Numbered from the stretch's first letter, positions 16,875 through 25,759 are shown. The stretch: DNA of 64,000 nucleotides from CAYJAD01 sp964368075 (GCA_964368075.1 CAYJAD010000011.1:1-64000); one strand, 5' to 3'. Translations and numbers: made by a program. The notes: generated from the sequence alone by a model not told the origin.

Positions 16875-17188
16875 TAATTGCCCTTAGCTTTTTTAAACTC
16901 TGTGAACGCATACACAACACCCTGCGTAAGTGCGTTGATAACGCTTTCTGTTAAACCATACTTTGCGATAACTTCATCAACAAAGCCTTTGTTATAGATT
17001 TTAGAGAATACGTCAACGGCTTCTTCGATAATCTCGAAAGGCTCGTTATTTGCTTTCAAGCCTTTTTCAATATCTTGTAGTCGACTACGTAACCTTAAAT
17101 CTACATCACTAGGCGTGATTGTTCCTGTTATTCCTCCGATTTCAATGTCATAGCCTTGTTTACTTGCTAATTTAATCTTATGTGCCAT
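16874..17188 (-). CDS. Tail assembly chaperone 1 (A)
   Basis: A 104-residue protein starting with a small beta domain (IEIGGITGTITPSDVDLRLR) and then helices. It lies between the major tail protein and the Gp15-like gene, where the G-type tail chaperone is found. The homologue at 56660-56971 keeps the segments DIEIGGVVGNITP and FVDDVIAKHGL. It is thought to coat the tape measure before tube assembly. Confidence 0.7.
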   Translation of the reverse strand: MAHKIKLASKQGYDIEIGGITGTITPSDVDLRLRSRLQDIEKGLKANNEPFEIIEEAVDVFSKIYNKGFVDEVIAKYGLTESVINALTQGVVYAFTEFKKAKGN

Positions 17189-17210
17189 TTGATACGCTCC
17201 CTCTTGTTAT

Positions 17211-17738
17211 TTAGATACTTTCAAACGTCTGTGTTGCTAACGTGTAATCGCCTTTGATAGGGTCGCTTGCAGACGATAATGTGAATGATACTTCACGTTC
17301 TTTTGTTGCTTCGCCCGTAAAACTATCAACCGCAACCGATACATAGTAAGCCTTAGCAGAATAAATACCCGCTGCAGTTTCTTTGCCTGTGTCAACTTCG
17401 ATAAATAAACGCTTAGCGTTGTCATACGTTTCGAGATTGTCAGCGACTGCGATAATCACATCTAAACCAGCGTCACCCGTGCTGTCTTTGCCCGTACCGC
17501 TGAATGTAGGCTTGTAGCCTGTAGTTTCTTCAACCTCGTTATCGTTGGCAATGTATGCCTCTGTTTCTACAGTAGCATTTGGGTTAAAATCAAGATTAGT
17601 AACCTTTGTACCTAATCTGTTAAAGCCTGTTGTTAAAACAAGCGTGCCACCAGCGATTAAATCGTAATCAGCGGGAATGTCTTTAGCAGTAGCGATATAA
17701 TACTCTAATCTGCTCATTTTTGTTTTTGTTAAAGCCAT
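17211..17738 (-). CDS. Major tail tube protein (A)
   Basis: A 175-residue, beta-rich acidic protein with TETEAYIANDNEVEETTGYK and FSGTGKDSTGDAGLD. Its size and its position between the tail terminator and the chaperones identify the tube protein. The unit B protein (56988-57509) keeps the NANETEEIESYKPTFSG-like core but differs at the termini. Confidence 0.78.
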   Translation of the reverse strand: MALTKTKMSRLEYYIATAKDIPADYDLIAGGTLVLTTGFNRLGTKVTNLDFNPNATVETEAYIANDNEVEETTGYKPTFSGTGKDSTGDAGLDVIIAVADNLETYDNAKRLFIEVDTGKETAAGIYSAKAYYVSVAVDSFTGEATKEREVSFTLSSASDPIKGDYTLATQTFESI

Positions 17739-17740
17739 TG

Positions 17741-18217
17741 TTAAGCCTCCGTTTTATAATAACTTATGCGTACAGTAAATTGATACTTTACGCTATTTTC
17801 ATCTATTGCACTAGCGCCCTCTTGGTCGTCGATAACTTCAACCATGTCGGGTGTTTGATTTTCTTTAAACACGGGGTAATTGCCCGCTTTTTCCTGTTGC
17901 TCAACCCATTCTGCCACACCCTCAACTATATTAACCCATTTGAGATTACTAAGGTCATTTGTTGCTACCGAAATAGGCAAAATAATTACAACCGTAAAGT
18001 CATAATAGTTGTATGTATCGCCTGTTATGAATTGGTCTTGCACTTCGTCTTTAACCATTGAAACGGGCGCTATAATAACATTGCCATTTTCGCCGTCGTC
18101 AAAGTTAAAAAACAACCTTGTGAATAGCGGACAGTTGTAAAACCATTCCCACACGGCTAGATGTCTACTATTAGCTACATCTCTAGTAGCTAGCGTCAGT
18201 AACTCGTTTGCACTCAT
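17741..18217 (-). CDS. Tail terminator / minor tail protein (A)
   Basis: A 158-residue protein, mixed alpha/beta, with RHLAVWEWFYNCPLFTRLFF near the N-terminus and PISVATNDLSNLKWVNIVEG in the middle. Its place between the HK97-gp10-like protein and the tube protein fits the U-type tail terminator. It is nearly identical to 57511-57987 over most of its length. Confidence 0.65.
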   Translation of the reverse strand: MSANELLTLATRDVANSRHLAVWEWFYNCPLFTRLFFNFDDGENGNVIIAPVSMVKDEVQDQFITGDTYNYYDFTVVIILPISVATNDLSNLKWVNIVEGVAEWVEQQEKAGNYPVFKENQTPDMVEVIDDQEGASAIDENSVKYQFTVRISYYKTEA

Positions 18218-18567
18218 TTCAACACCTTTTCACGCTCGATAAACAGTCCTACTGCGTCTATCAGCTTGTATTTTTGTGTAGCCTCTGCCTTTTCGCTCCA
18301 AAAAGAAGTTGCTTTCGGGTTTTTATCCTTACGAAAATTGAAAGTTTTACCGAAGTACATTTTATTAGCGTACTGCGCTGTGTATTGTATAGCGTAAGGC
18401 TTGATTATTTTACCCTCTATCAGATTGCCTGTCTGCTTAGGTGTAAAAGGCGATATAAGTTTATGCCATTCGCTCGCTAAAAAAGTACCAACCTTATTAT
18501 TATGCGTCAGCTTACCCGCTATAGCGCTCGTGTCTAGCTTTAAACTAGCTTTTACGTTTATCTTCAT
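18214..18567 (-). CDS. Head-tail joining / HK97 gp10-like protein (A)
   Basis: A 117-residue basic protein with SPFTKQ-type content (LISPFTPKQTGNLIEGKIIK), the usual minor capsid/connector signature in this position. It overlaps both neighbours by 4 bases. The unit B copy (57984-58337) is close to 85% identical by eye. It probably helps join tail to head. Confidence 0.7.
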   Translation of the reverse strand: MKINVKASLKLDTSAIAGKLTHNNKVGTFLASEWHKLISPFTPKQTGNLIEGKIIKPYAIQYTAQYANKMYFGKTFNFRKDKNPKATSFWSEKAEATQKYKLIDAVGLFIEREKVLK

Positions 18568-18983
18568 GCTTCCACCTTGTAATGTGGCAAAGGTTGCCCC
18601 CTGTCTGCATTGTTAGTCACGCTTTGAATAAGTATCGCCCTATCGCTGTATTTATCCTTTAATAGTGTTAAATCGGTTGTTTCGTCTGTTACAACGCCTC
18701 TTATAACTAAATCACCCTCTTGCAGTGTGAACTTGTCAACTATAGCCTCTTGTGTGCTTGCTTGCCACTCACTAGGCGTTATGTAGTTGTCACTTTGAGG
18801 TATTCTCACAGTTATAGCCTTTCTTGTAACGCTTGAGCCATCTATTAAGCTTGTGCTTGTCGATTGACGCCATGAACAGTTATTCAGTTCTTTACGCAAA
18901 TACACGGTCTTATACTTATTGTATTCGTCCTTATACTCAAACTTACTATACAGGGTGATTGTATCATTTGCAAATGGAAGCAT
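18564..18983 (-). CDS. Head closure / stopper-like protein (A)
   Basis: A 139-residue protein. The start MLPFANDTITLY at 18983 has GAGGTG seven bases upstream and is used here instead of an in-frame start at 19046 that lies deep inside the upstream gene. The beta-rich sequence ends LIQSVTNNADRGQPLPHYKV. Position suggests the stopper that closes the connector. The unit B protein has a 20-residue insertion with an IPTIITIEQKFTLQ segment. Confidence 0.62.
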   Translation of the reverse strand: MLPFANDTITLYSKFEYKDEYNKYKTVYLRKELNNCSWRQSTSTSLIDGSSVTRKAITVRIPQSDNYITPSEWQASTQEAIVDKFTLQEGDLVIRGVVTDETTDLTLLKDKYSDRAILIQSVTNNADRGQPLPHYKVEA

Positions 18984-19356
18984 AAACACCTCTATAGAGT
19001 AAAGGAACGCCCATATCATCAACAACGCCTGTGAGATAGTCCGCAATCAAAGCGTTAGCCTTGTGATTAAGTTCAGTTTCGCTAAGCGTGTTATATGTTA
19101 CACTTACGCCGTCAGTATTCGCACTTCTGAACTCGCTTGTAGCCTTAGCATTCGTGTCGTATAACCCCACTAACTCAAATATCAAGTGTTTTAGTATCGG
19201 TGGCAACTCAAAACCACGCTCAACCATGCTAACAAGTCTATTGTAAGTGTTGTTATCAACTTTCTTGCTTGCTCTAACCTCGAAACGCTCAAAAAGTAAG
19301 GGGTCAACAATACTACCACCCATAGAAATATATTCTTCATGCGTTAAATAAGCCAT
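18964..19356 (-). CDS. Head-tail connector adaptor, gp6-like (A)
   Basis: A 130-residue helical protein starting MAYLTHEEYISMGG, with RFEVRASKKVDNNTYNRLVS. It resembles phage head-tail adaptor proteins of the gp6/gp15 type that bind the portal. The start at 19356 matches the unit B protein, which is almost identical (58794-59186). The next gene starts 20 bases before its stop. Confidence 0.68.
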   Translation of the reverse strand: MAYLTHEEYISMGGSIVDPLLFERFEVRASKKVDNNTYNRLVSMVERGFELPPILKHLIFELVGLYDTNAKATSEFRSANTDGVSVTYNTLSETELNHKANALIADYLTGVVDDMGVPLLYRGVYASICK

Positions 19357-19374
19357 TGTCAACCCCTTTTGTAA

Positions 19375-19557
19375 TTATTTTTTAGCAGCGTTTTGCATTT
19401 TTGCAAACTCTGCTTTTTCAGCCTCAAGCGCTTCACGCTCTGCTTGTAACTCTGCTTTTTCAGCCTCAAGCGTTGCTTTCATCTTCTTGACTTGTTCCAT
19501 AGTTTTAGCGTCTAAGCCGTCTTTTTTAGCCCCTACGCCTACAATTCTCTCTGCCAT
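19375..19557 (-). CDS. Small coiled-coil head accessory protein (A)
   Basis: A 60-residue protein, almost entirely a Glu/Lys/Ala coiled coil (KATLEAEKAELQAEREALEA). The unit B equivalent (59204-59485) has the same type of C-terminal coiled coil preceded by a 40-residue globular domain that is missing here. It follows the capsid gene and may be a decoration or head-completion factor; this is not established. Confidence 0.6.
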   Translation of the reverse strand: MAERIVGVGAKKDGLDAKTMEQVKKMKATLEAEKAELQAEREALEAEKAEFAKMQNAAKK

Positions 19558-19560
19558 GTT

Positions 19561-20433
19561 TTAGCCTCCTGATGGTGCTGCTTTTTTATGAACATAAATG
19601 CCTTTTAGCTTTTTGTTTAGAACTTTAACAAATCCATACTTTCTAAACTTCAATAGCCAAGCATCAGCAGATTGGTTAGCCATTGGGTCAATGATAGTCA
19701 TCTCATTGAATTTATCATGCTTCAATACTGCGTTTTTATCGCAAGCTATAAAGTTGATTTCTGCACCTGTTGTCGCTCTAGCCCAACCGCCAGCGTCGCC
19801 TGTTGGGGTCATATTAATAGCATCATAAAAGCGTGTTTGTGGTACTGCTATGTTTGTACCAAAAGAAGCTATTAATTCTCGGCTTTTAGTTGTATCAAGT
19901 GTTAAAATACCATTCATGAGTGTTGGTGTAGCCAATAACACACGGTTAGTTTCGTCAACTTCTGCCTCATCAAGTGCATTCTTAGCGACAAGTAATGCTT
20001 TTAAAAATGCGTCAACATCTGCTAGTGTAGCAACTGCACCTTGAATACCTGCTGTGCCAGCAATGCTAGCGAAAGTGTAAGCGTCTGCTTCAGGCACAAC
20101 TTGAGTTCTTACAAATTCACCTGATGTTGCACCAAGTGTCATGTTTAGTGTTTCTAAGTTGTCAGCTTTATCAAGATTAAACTTAATACCTCTGTCATAG
20201 TCAAAGTCGTATGTTTTCCACACGCCAGTGATTGAGCCCTCTCCATAACCTTTTGCACGGTCATAATCTTTCAAGCCTGATGTTTCAATCTCGTAAAGTT
20301 GAAATTCGCCGACATTGTTAGTTTCTCTAACTAAGCCCGCTGGTGTAGCAAATACATTTGATTTTGCATTTGCCTTATATACTGCGTCCATGACTGCGAC
20401 AGCCCTTGACGCTAATGATATTGCGTTAGCCAT
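19561..20433 (-). CDS. Major capsid protein, type 1 (A)
   Basis: A 290-residue protein between scaffold and head-completion genes, the size of an HK97-fold capsid subunit. It starts MANAISLASRAVAVMDAVYK and ends with a Gly-rich tail. There is no evident similarity to the unit B capsid protein (59497-60354) although neighbours on both sides are conserved. This identifies a swapped capsid cassette. No protease gene is present, so processing is not expected. Confidence 0.78.
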   Translation of the reverse strand: MANAISLASRAVAVMDAVYKANAKSNVFATPAGLVRETNNVGEFQLYEIETSGLKDYDRAKGYGEGSITGVWKTYDFDYDRGIKFNLDKADNLETLNMTLGATSGEFVRTQVVPEADAYTFASIAGTAGIQGAVATLADVDAFLKALLVAKNALDEAEVDETNRVLLATPTLMNGILTLDTTKSRELIASFGTNIAVPQTRFYDAINMTPTGDAGGWARATTGAEINFIACDKNAVLKHDKFNEMTIIDPMANQSADAWLLKFRKYGFVKVLNKKLKGIYVHKKAAPSGG

Positions 20434-20443
20434 TGTTTAGCCC

Positions 20444-21040
20444 CTATTTTTTATCTGTAGGAGGTGTTATTCCTGCCGCACTCATCATTTGAGCAAGTGC
20501 AGTATCTTCTGTGCCTCCTGTGTTCCCCACACCCGCCATATCAGCAGGAGTCACGCTTGACTTGAATATATCGTCAGCGTAATTGCCTTTGTCGTCTTTG
20601 ATTAGCTGTTCAAAATGCACTTTCAACGTCTTAGATTTGTCCGCTTGATGTGCTTGAATAGCCTTGTTGAATATTGCTTCTTTTGCGTACGTGCTTGAGA
20701 ATTCCATATTTTCAGGCTTGTAAGTATCTAACTCGCTGTATTGCCCTTGACGGACTGTTTCGGCTTCTTGTTCTGCCTTTGCTTTCGCTTGCGCCTCTTC
20801 GTTAGCTTTTAGCTTGCCTTGCAATTCTTCGATTGTAGCATTTAGCTTTGTTTGGTCTCCTTTCGATTTTTCCAATTCAGCCACTTTCTCGCTAACCTCA
20901 TCATACTTAGCTTGCATTTCTGTTTGCTTAGCTTCGTACTTAGCTTTCTGCGCTTCAACGGTCTTGCCATGCTCTGCCATGATTGAGTTGATTTGCTCAT
21001 CTGTTAAGCCCTCGATAGCCTTTAAAAATTCCCTTTTCAT
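20444..21040 (-). CDS. Scaffold protein, GP20-like (A)
   Basis: A 198-residue protein. Residues 20-100 form a coiled coil (KAKYEAKQTEMQAKYDEVSE and on), followed by YKPENMEFSSTYAKEAIFNK and the DDIFKSSVTPADMAGVGNT block. It is typical of GP20-type scaffolds that shape the procapsid. It is nearly identical to unit B until about residue 175. The last 20 residues (ALAQMMSAAGITPPTDKK) differ completely, in step with the different capsid protein. Confidence 0.82.
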   Translation of the reverse strand: MKREFLKAIEGLTDEQINSIMAEHGKTVEAQKAKYEAKQTEMQAKYDEVSEKVAELEKSKGDQTKLNATIEELQGKLKANEEAQAKAKAEQEAETVRQGQYSELDTYKPENMEFSSTYAKEAIFNKAIQAHQADKSKTLKVHFEQLIKDDKGNYADDIFKSSVTPADMAGVGNTGGTEDTALAQMMSAAGITPPTDKK

Positions 21041-21076
21041 GCGTGTACGCTCCTTGATAGTTTTACGCTTGTTTTA

Positions 21077-21093
21077 AGTGGGTTGCTTCCACT
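21077..21093 (-). promoter_or_regulatory. Conserved RNA hairpin before scaffold gene (A)
   Basis: On the minus strand AGTGG and CCACT form a 5-bp stem with loop AAGCAAC, about 37 bases before the scaffold ATG. In unit B (60998-61014) the fourth base pair is changed from G-C to C-G by two matching substitutions and the loop differs by one base, while the flanking 25 or so bases on each side are otherwise the same. There is no U-tract, so it is not a terminator. A translational or mRNA-processing element is inferred. Confidence 0.6.
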
Positions 21094-21113
21094 ACTATTT
21101 GACTTTTTAACGT

Positions 21114-21329
21114 CTAGCCTTGACGTAATTTATTTTCTAACTTCAAAACATCTTCAATATTCATAATAATTGGATAACCATACACATCAGTATATGTTTC
21201 GTGTATATCAACTATTCTTTCAATGTCCGACATGCCCTCTATTTTAGCTACATCAGCTTTCATTTGATAAGGCTTGTCTTGTGTTGGAATATCTATTAAA
21301 CCTTCAAATTGTTCCAATGTTAAAATCAT
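21114..21329 (-). CDS. Candidate immunity protein next to metallopeptidase toxin (A)
   Basis: A 71-residue acidic protein (MILTLEQFEGLIDIPTQD at the start, IVDIHETYTDVYGYPIIMNI in the middle). It begins within the TAATG junction of the preceding toxin-domain gene. The gene at the same place in unit B is unrelated, while genes further out are conserved, so it is exchanged together with the toxin domain. That linkage, small size and acidity suggest an immunity protein, but it may be unrelated. No family is recognised. Confidence 0.55.
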   Translation of the reverse strand: MILTLEQFEGLIDIPTQDKPYQMKADVAKIEGMSDIERIVDIHETYTDVYGYPIIMNIEDVLKLENKLRQG

Positions 21330-23170
21330 TATTTTTCCCCTTTTAGTATCTTAACAACAGTCTCTGCAACCTCTCTAGGTTTACCTGTCATATACTCTGC
21401 AATCGCCTCTGCGACAAACTCTTTGTCATTCATCATTGCGTAGTACGATAAATAAGCACCAGCTTTTTCAAAGTCTTCTTTATTGTAAACATCTTTGTTA
21501 AATGTGCCTATGCCTGTTTTTTTAAATATTTCATCAAAATATTGTTGTATTTTTTTCGCTCGTTCAGGGTAGTTTTGCATATAAAAAAAATGAATACTAT
21601 GCCCCATTTCATGTCTAAAAGTTGCCTTTAAATCACTAGTCGACCAAAACCCAATATTTTTCATCTCTTTCGCGTCAGCTGCTAACTTTTTTATAGAACT
21701 TTTATACCCGACGTTTTGTTTAAAAAGCCACATCTGCCTCAATGGTGAGGCATAAGCTGCATAAGCACTTGACTTCCGAGACTGAACAAGAACACCATCA
21801 AAATATTTGGCATCTGCAAATTCTGTAAACTCATTAAATATCTCCGTAACAGTTAAGTTGAACTCATTTGCTACATCTATATTGATTTGATTATAAAGCA
21901 CAGTGTCTAAACCTAAATGTTTGTTTACATATTTTTTTGCGTCATCAATATTTTCAAATCTTTCAAATTTGAACTTATCAACCTTAGGCTCAACTTTCGG
22001 CGGTGTTTTCGATACACTACCACTCGGCACTTTCGCCTTTGTAACATTCGCTTTAACTGGTCTAAATCCTGCAACCGTCATACGTTCAACCTTAGTTGGC
22101 AAGCCTGCAACCTTGCTAACTTCTTCGTATTGTGCCGTTAGCCTGTCTATAGTTACTTGAATTTCACGTCTTAAAGGCATATTATCTGCCTTGCCCGCTA
22201 AAACTGCTGCGTCTTTCTCTTTGCGTATCGCTGTTTCAAGTTTACGCTGTATCTGTGACATCTCGTAACGGTCACACTGTTTGCCCTTATAGTCCACTTT
22301 TAATATATCTTTCTCTTTGAGTTCTGTCAATTCTTTTTTGTCGTATGCGGGTTGCGAAACGCCCATAATTATAGGGTATTTGTAATGTAAACAGTTGTAA
22401 TCATCAAGTAAGTTTGCTATACCCTGTTGTTCGAACTGTTTTATACTGTATTGCTTGCCACCCATTGCTCTGTGACTTGGTCGAGGGTTGCTGTGATAAC
22501 TTATTTCCCACCCGTCATTGCCGAATTGTTGCCCTATACGCTCACTACTGCCTAGATTGACTTGTTTCATAGCCGATAACACGTTTTGCCTAACGCTTGT
22601 GTCAACTCTACGTCTATAACCTTTGCCGTTCTTGTCGTACTCAACTTGATTTATACCAGCGTCAGCGACTTCACGTATCGCACTACGTATTGAACTGCTA
22701 TAGCTTTCTAAGCCTAGTGTCGAGGCTGTTACGGCTTTGTCGATAGCTTCAATGTAGCTTGACTGTATCGCTGTTGTTTTTGATATATTCGTTAGCGTGC
22801 CTTGTGTTTGTTTTATAATCTCGTTAGCATAGTCAACTAGCATAGCATTTTGAGCATATGCCACATATTCAACGCCTTTAGCCTCATAAAACGGCTCTGC
22901 AAAGTTATAGTTATCCTTAGCAATACCCTCTAATATGTTTTCAACGTCCTTGATGTTCTCATTCATAGCTTTAGCCAATAACGCTTGCAACTCTGCTACA
23001 TCGCTAGTTCGCCATTGTAATATGCGTGTTAGCCTGTTCACATCGGTGGGGCTTATCTCACCTAGTTGCTTATATCGTTCGCCTATACGCTCTAGGTAAG
23101 CAGTATTAACGGCTTTCACACGTTCATATATACGGTCAGCCATTAATTCAAGTTGTTCTTCCTTTAACAT
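21329..23170 (-). CDS. Minor capsid protein (MuF-like) with C-terminal zincin metallopeptidase (A)
   Basis: A 613-residue protein. Residues 1-370 are the phage minor capsid part, nearly identical to unit B, with the motif YHSNPRPSHRAMGG. A Pro/Lys/Val linker follows (about 371-400). The C-terminal 210 residues hold FRHEMGHSIHF, an HExxH zinc site, and then EFVAEAIAEY, a possible third ligand segment. Such proteins sit at the portal inside the head and can be ejected with DNA. The C-terminal domain is of the polymorphic-toxin kind; its target is unknown. Unit B carries an ADP-ribosyltransferase instead. Confidence 0.85.
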   Translation of the reverse strand: MLKEEQLELMADRIYERVKAVNTAYLERIGERYKQLGEISPTDVNRLTRILQWRTSDVAELQALLAKAMNENIKDVENILEGIAKDNYNFAEPFYEAKGVEYVAYAQNAMLVDYANEIIKQTQGTLTNISKTTAIQSSYIEAIDKAVTASTLGLESYSSSIRSAIREVADAGINQVEYDKNGKGYRRRVDTSVRQNVLSAMKQVNLGSSERIGQQFGNDGWEISYHSNPRPSHRAMGGKQYSIKQFEQQGIANLLDDYNCLHYKYPIIMGVSQPAYDKKELTELKEKDILKVDYKGKQCDRYEMSQIQRKLETAIRKEKDAAVLAGKADNMPLRREIQVTIDRLTAQYEEVSKVAGLPTKVERMTVAGFRPVKANVTKAKVPSGSVSKTPPKVEPKVDKFKFERFENIDDAKKYVNKHLGLDTVLYNQINIDVANEFNLTVTEIFNEFTEFADAKYFDGVLVQSRKSSAYAAYASPLRQMWLFKQNVGYKSSIKKLAADAKEMKNIGFWSTSDLKATFRHEMGHSIHFFYMQNYPERAKKIQQYFDEIFKKTGIGTFNKDVYNKEDFEKAGAYLSYYAMMNDKEFVAEAIAEYMTGKPREVAETVVKILKGEK

Positions 23171-23171
23171 T

Positions 23172-24503
23172 TTATGCTATCCCGACTAACTCTTGTGCTG
23201 TTGGTGGTGTTTCTGCCTTTATGTCATCAACTATTTTTTTACTTTCTTCAAACGTTTCAGCTGGTCGTACGAACTGCCTTAGTTCAGCCGTTTCGACCGC
23301 TCCTTTATCATGCGCAATCGTTAGTTGGTTGAAGCTTTCTGTACTGTTTTCAATCATTGAGTACGACCAATCGATATTTAACTCATAATCGCCATAACTG
23401 CCTAAGCTGTAAGCGTCTGCAAGCTTATTGCATGCCTCAACAAACTCATCAAGCCCTTGTTCAATCATTATGCGTGTGTCTGATATGATTGTATATGTGT
23501 CGAATATGTTTGCTTTGATTTCTGTTGCTGTAGCGCCTCGGCTTGTTGGAACTGTTAAAATGCCTTGTGATGTGCCTACTTGCCTTTCTAATAGCGCATA
23601 TTGTTCTTTTAGATGTGCATAGTATGAACTTTCACGAAACGCTGGCGAAAATTCATGTATGCCTTGGCTATCTGATAAACCTACCGAGTTAACTGCATAA
23701 AACAGTTGCTCAATGATAGCTTTGCCCTTTTCATCTTTTTTTAACAACAACTCATCAGCAAAAACACGTACTTTTTTAAGTTCAAATTCTTCGATTATCT
23801 CGCTTATTGTTTTCTGTATATCGTCCATGATTTTTTGACAACCATACGTGATAGGAACGCCCATTATTTGCTTATCTTTCCTGTTATCCTTAGGCGACTT
23901 GATATATGCTAGTGGTATTCTGTCAAAACCATGAAATGTCAACATAGGCACAATATTCGCCCATTCAGGCACGCTTAATAAATCAATCTCGTTACTATCC
24001 TTATACGCAAAGTTTGTTATTGTCAATGTCTTGCCTTGCAACTGATAACGTATGAAACGCTTATATACTTGCCCGTTTGTGGCGTCAACTTTCACATCAA
24101 CCATTAATACACAATCAAGTATCTTATTGCCTATGATTTTATCTATACGCAAGTTATCCTGATTGATTATATCACAAACCAACATGCCCTCTTGAACGTA
24201 AGGTAATAACACCGTACCGCCATAGCCATAAATGTTGCTCACGGCTTTGTTTAGGCTTATACGCATATCTTTAAGTAAGTTACTTAACAATGTGGCTCTA
24301 TTGCTAGTGCCTGATACGCTTATATTGCTATCCGCAAGCGTCAAGTTCTTTAACTTATCCGCAAACATCGCTGTGAAGTTTATCTTCTCGGTATCGTCAT
24401 AGTCGTTATGCCCGTCATGGCTTCTATAAGCACTTGCACGTGTAAAACCTAGCTTTTTTAGCACTATATCCCATATGTAGCCCAATGTGTGAAAAATGTT
24501 CAT
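23172..24503 (-). CDS. Portal protein (A)
   Basis: A 443-residue portal of the SPP1 gp6/A118 type. It forms the dodecameric ring through which DNA is packaged. Signatures include GYGGTVLLPYVQEGMLVCDI in the wing and stem and TSQGILTVPTSRGATATEIK late in the chain. The ATG at 24503 shares one base with the terminase stop; the TTG just before it is less likely. The unit B copy (63043 to the right edge) is nearly identical outside one patch. Confidence 0.88.
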   Translation of the reverse strand: MNIFHTLGYIWDIVLKKLGFTRASAYRSHDGHNDYDDTEKINFTAMFADKLKNLTLADSNISVSGTSNRATLLSNLLKDMRISLNKAVSNIYGYGGTVLLPYVQEGMLVCDIINQDNLRIDKIIGNKILDCVLMVDVKVDATNGQVYKRFIRYQLQGKTLTITNFAYKDSNEIDLLSVPEWANIVPMLTFHGFDRIPLAYIKSPKDNRKDKQIMGVPITYGCQKIMDDIQKTISEIIEEFELKKVRVFADELLLKKDEKGKAIIEQLFYAVNSVGLSDSQGIHEFSPAFRESSYYAHLKEQYALLERQVGTSQGILTVPTSRGATATEIKANIFDTYTIISDTRIMIEQGLDEFVEACNKLADAYSLGSYGDYELNIDWSYSMIENSTESFNQLTIAHDKGAVETAELRQFVRPAETFEESKKIVDDIKAETPPTAQELVGIA

Positions 24504-25759
24504 CAAGTCAACCTCACTAATCTTTTTATGTTTCTCTCAAAACTATACTCAAATGCGTCTAATATGTCAATATTTGTTGAGCCGTCATCTAAACGCACAT
24601 CATCAGCGTGCTTATCGTCCCAAACAGCCTCTTGCAACGCCTCTATTAAGCTATCGTTATAACCCTTGACAACTTTAAACCTACCTAACCCCATTAAGAT
24701 GTTTGTTGCACGTATTCTGTTGTTGATTTCCTCTTTCATGCAACCCCTAAAGTTTCTTGTTGGCAAATGTCCGTTTAATGTGTGTATATATGTAGGCTCG
24801 GCGTTATCACACAACACACTATCAATATACATATCGCTATAAATTGTGTCGCTCCTATCTAAGAAATCTACTATCTCACGCTCCATAACATCAAACATCT
24901 TATTCTCTGCACTTATTGATTGACTGTGCAATGCCGTGAGCATGGTGTTGTCTATCACAGTAGCACATAATGCGTTATTACTCTTGGATTTACCAAAGTC
25001 AACACCAACGTTATAGCTATTACTAATTTTATATTCTTTTCTGTATGTGTCAATATCTATTATGAAGTTATCAGGATTGTCGGCAAATGCACGATATATA
25101 ACGCCCTCTGCACGCTTCCAATTACCTAACACATATCTATCATAGAATACTGTGCCTTGATACTGCCTCACTAGCCTATCACGTACACTAATCGGCAAGA
25201 AGTCGTTATCAAAAAGGCTGTATTGTTGATGGAATACATCATCGGCGTTATCGTCTATATACTTTTTTAACCAATGTGTCGGCTGTGCTGGGTTGTATGT
25301 ACCATGAAACACGCTATATTCTCTATCTAGCCTTGATATGAGCATGTCATTGATTATACTTTCATGCCACGTTGCCACTTCATCGCCATAGATAAGTTTA
25401 ATTGATGAGCCTCTTATTACATTAACACCATTAGCTTTTTCAGCACCAAAACAATGGACTTCTTCGCCCCACATCTTGCATATATTACCCTTGCTTGACG
25501 AACGCATTTCACCAATAACGATATCGCCATAGATTTTACGCAATGGGTTTATGATATTACGTGTTAAACTGCCTAGAGTTGTGCCAATCATAACAGACAG
25601 TCCCTCTTTATCTTTCAATCGTAATATCTCGTTAGGTATTGTATATATCAAGTCCATATATGTCTTACCGCTACGAGTTGCGCCACCTTTGAAGTTCCAT
25701 GTCTTTTTATTAGAGTGATTGATGTACTCTTTTTGTTTAGCTGTCAGCCTCAACTGCAC
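24503..25759 (-). CDS. terL: Terminase large subunit
   Basis: A 418-residue packaging motor. The Walker A-like site is FKGGATRSGKTYMDL near residue 25, Walker B is IKLIYGDEVATWHE around residue 120, and the nuclease domain begins NVGVDFGKSKSNNALCAT around residue 245. It resembles PBSX-type (XtmB) terminases. It overlaps the small subunit gene by 23 bases. Only unit A's copy is in the window. Confidence 0.92.
   Translation of the reverse strand: MQLRLTAKQKEYINHSNKKTWNFKGGATRSGKTYMDLIYTIPNEILRLKDKEGLSVMIGTTLGSLTRNIINPLRKIYGDIVIGEMRSSSKGNICKMWGEEVHCFGAEKANGVNVIRGSSIKLIYGDEVATWHESIINDMLISRLDREYSVFHGTYNPAQPTHWLKKYIDDNADDVFHQQYSLFDNDFLPISVRDRLVRQYQGTVFYDRYVLGNWKRAEGVIYRAFADNPDNFIIDIDTYRKEYKISNSYNVGVDFGKSKSNNALCATVIDNTMLTALHSQSISAENKMFDVMEREIVDFLDRSDTIYSDMYIDSVLCDNAEPTYIHTLNGHLPTRNFRGCMKEEINNRIRATNILMGLGRFKVVKGYNDSLIEALQEAVWDDKHADDVRLDDGSTNIDILDAFEYSFERNIKRLVRLT

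Noticed and set aside
16874..17188. Programmed frameshift between the two tail chaperone genes
   Set aside because: The genes simply overlap as TAATG in A and lie 1-2 bases apart in B. An A-run is present, but no in-frame slippery heptamer was recognised in A.
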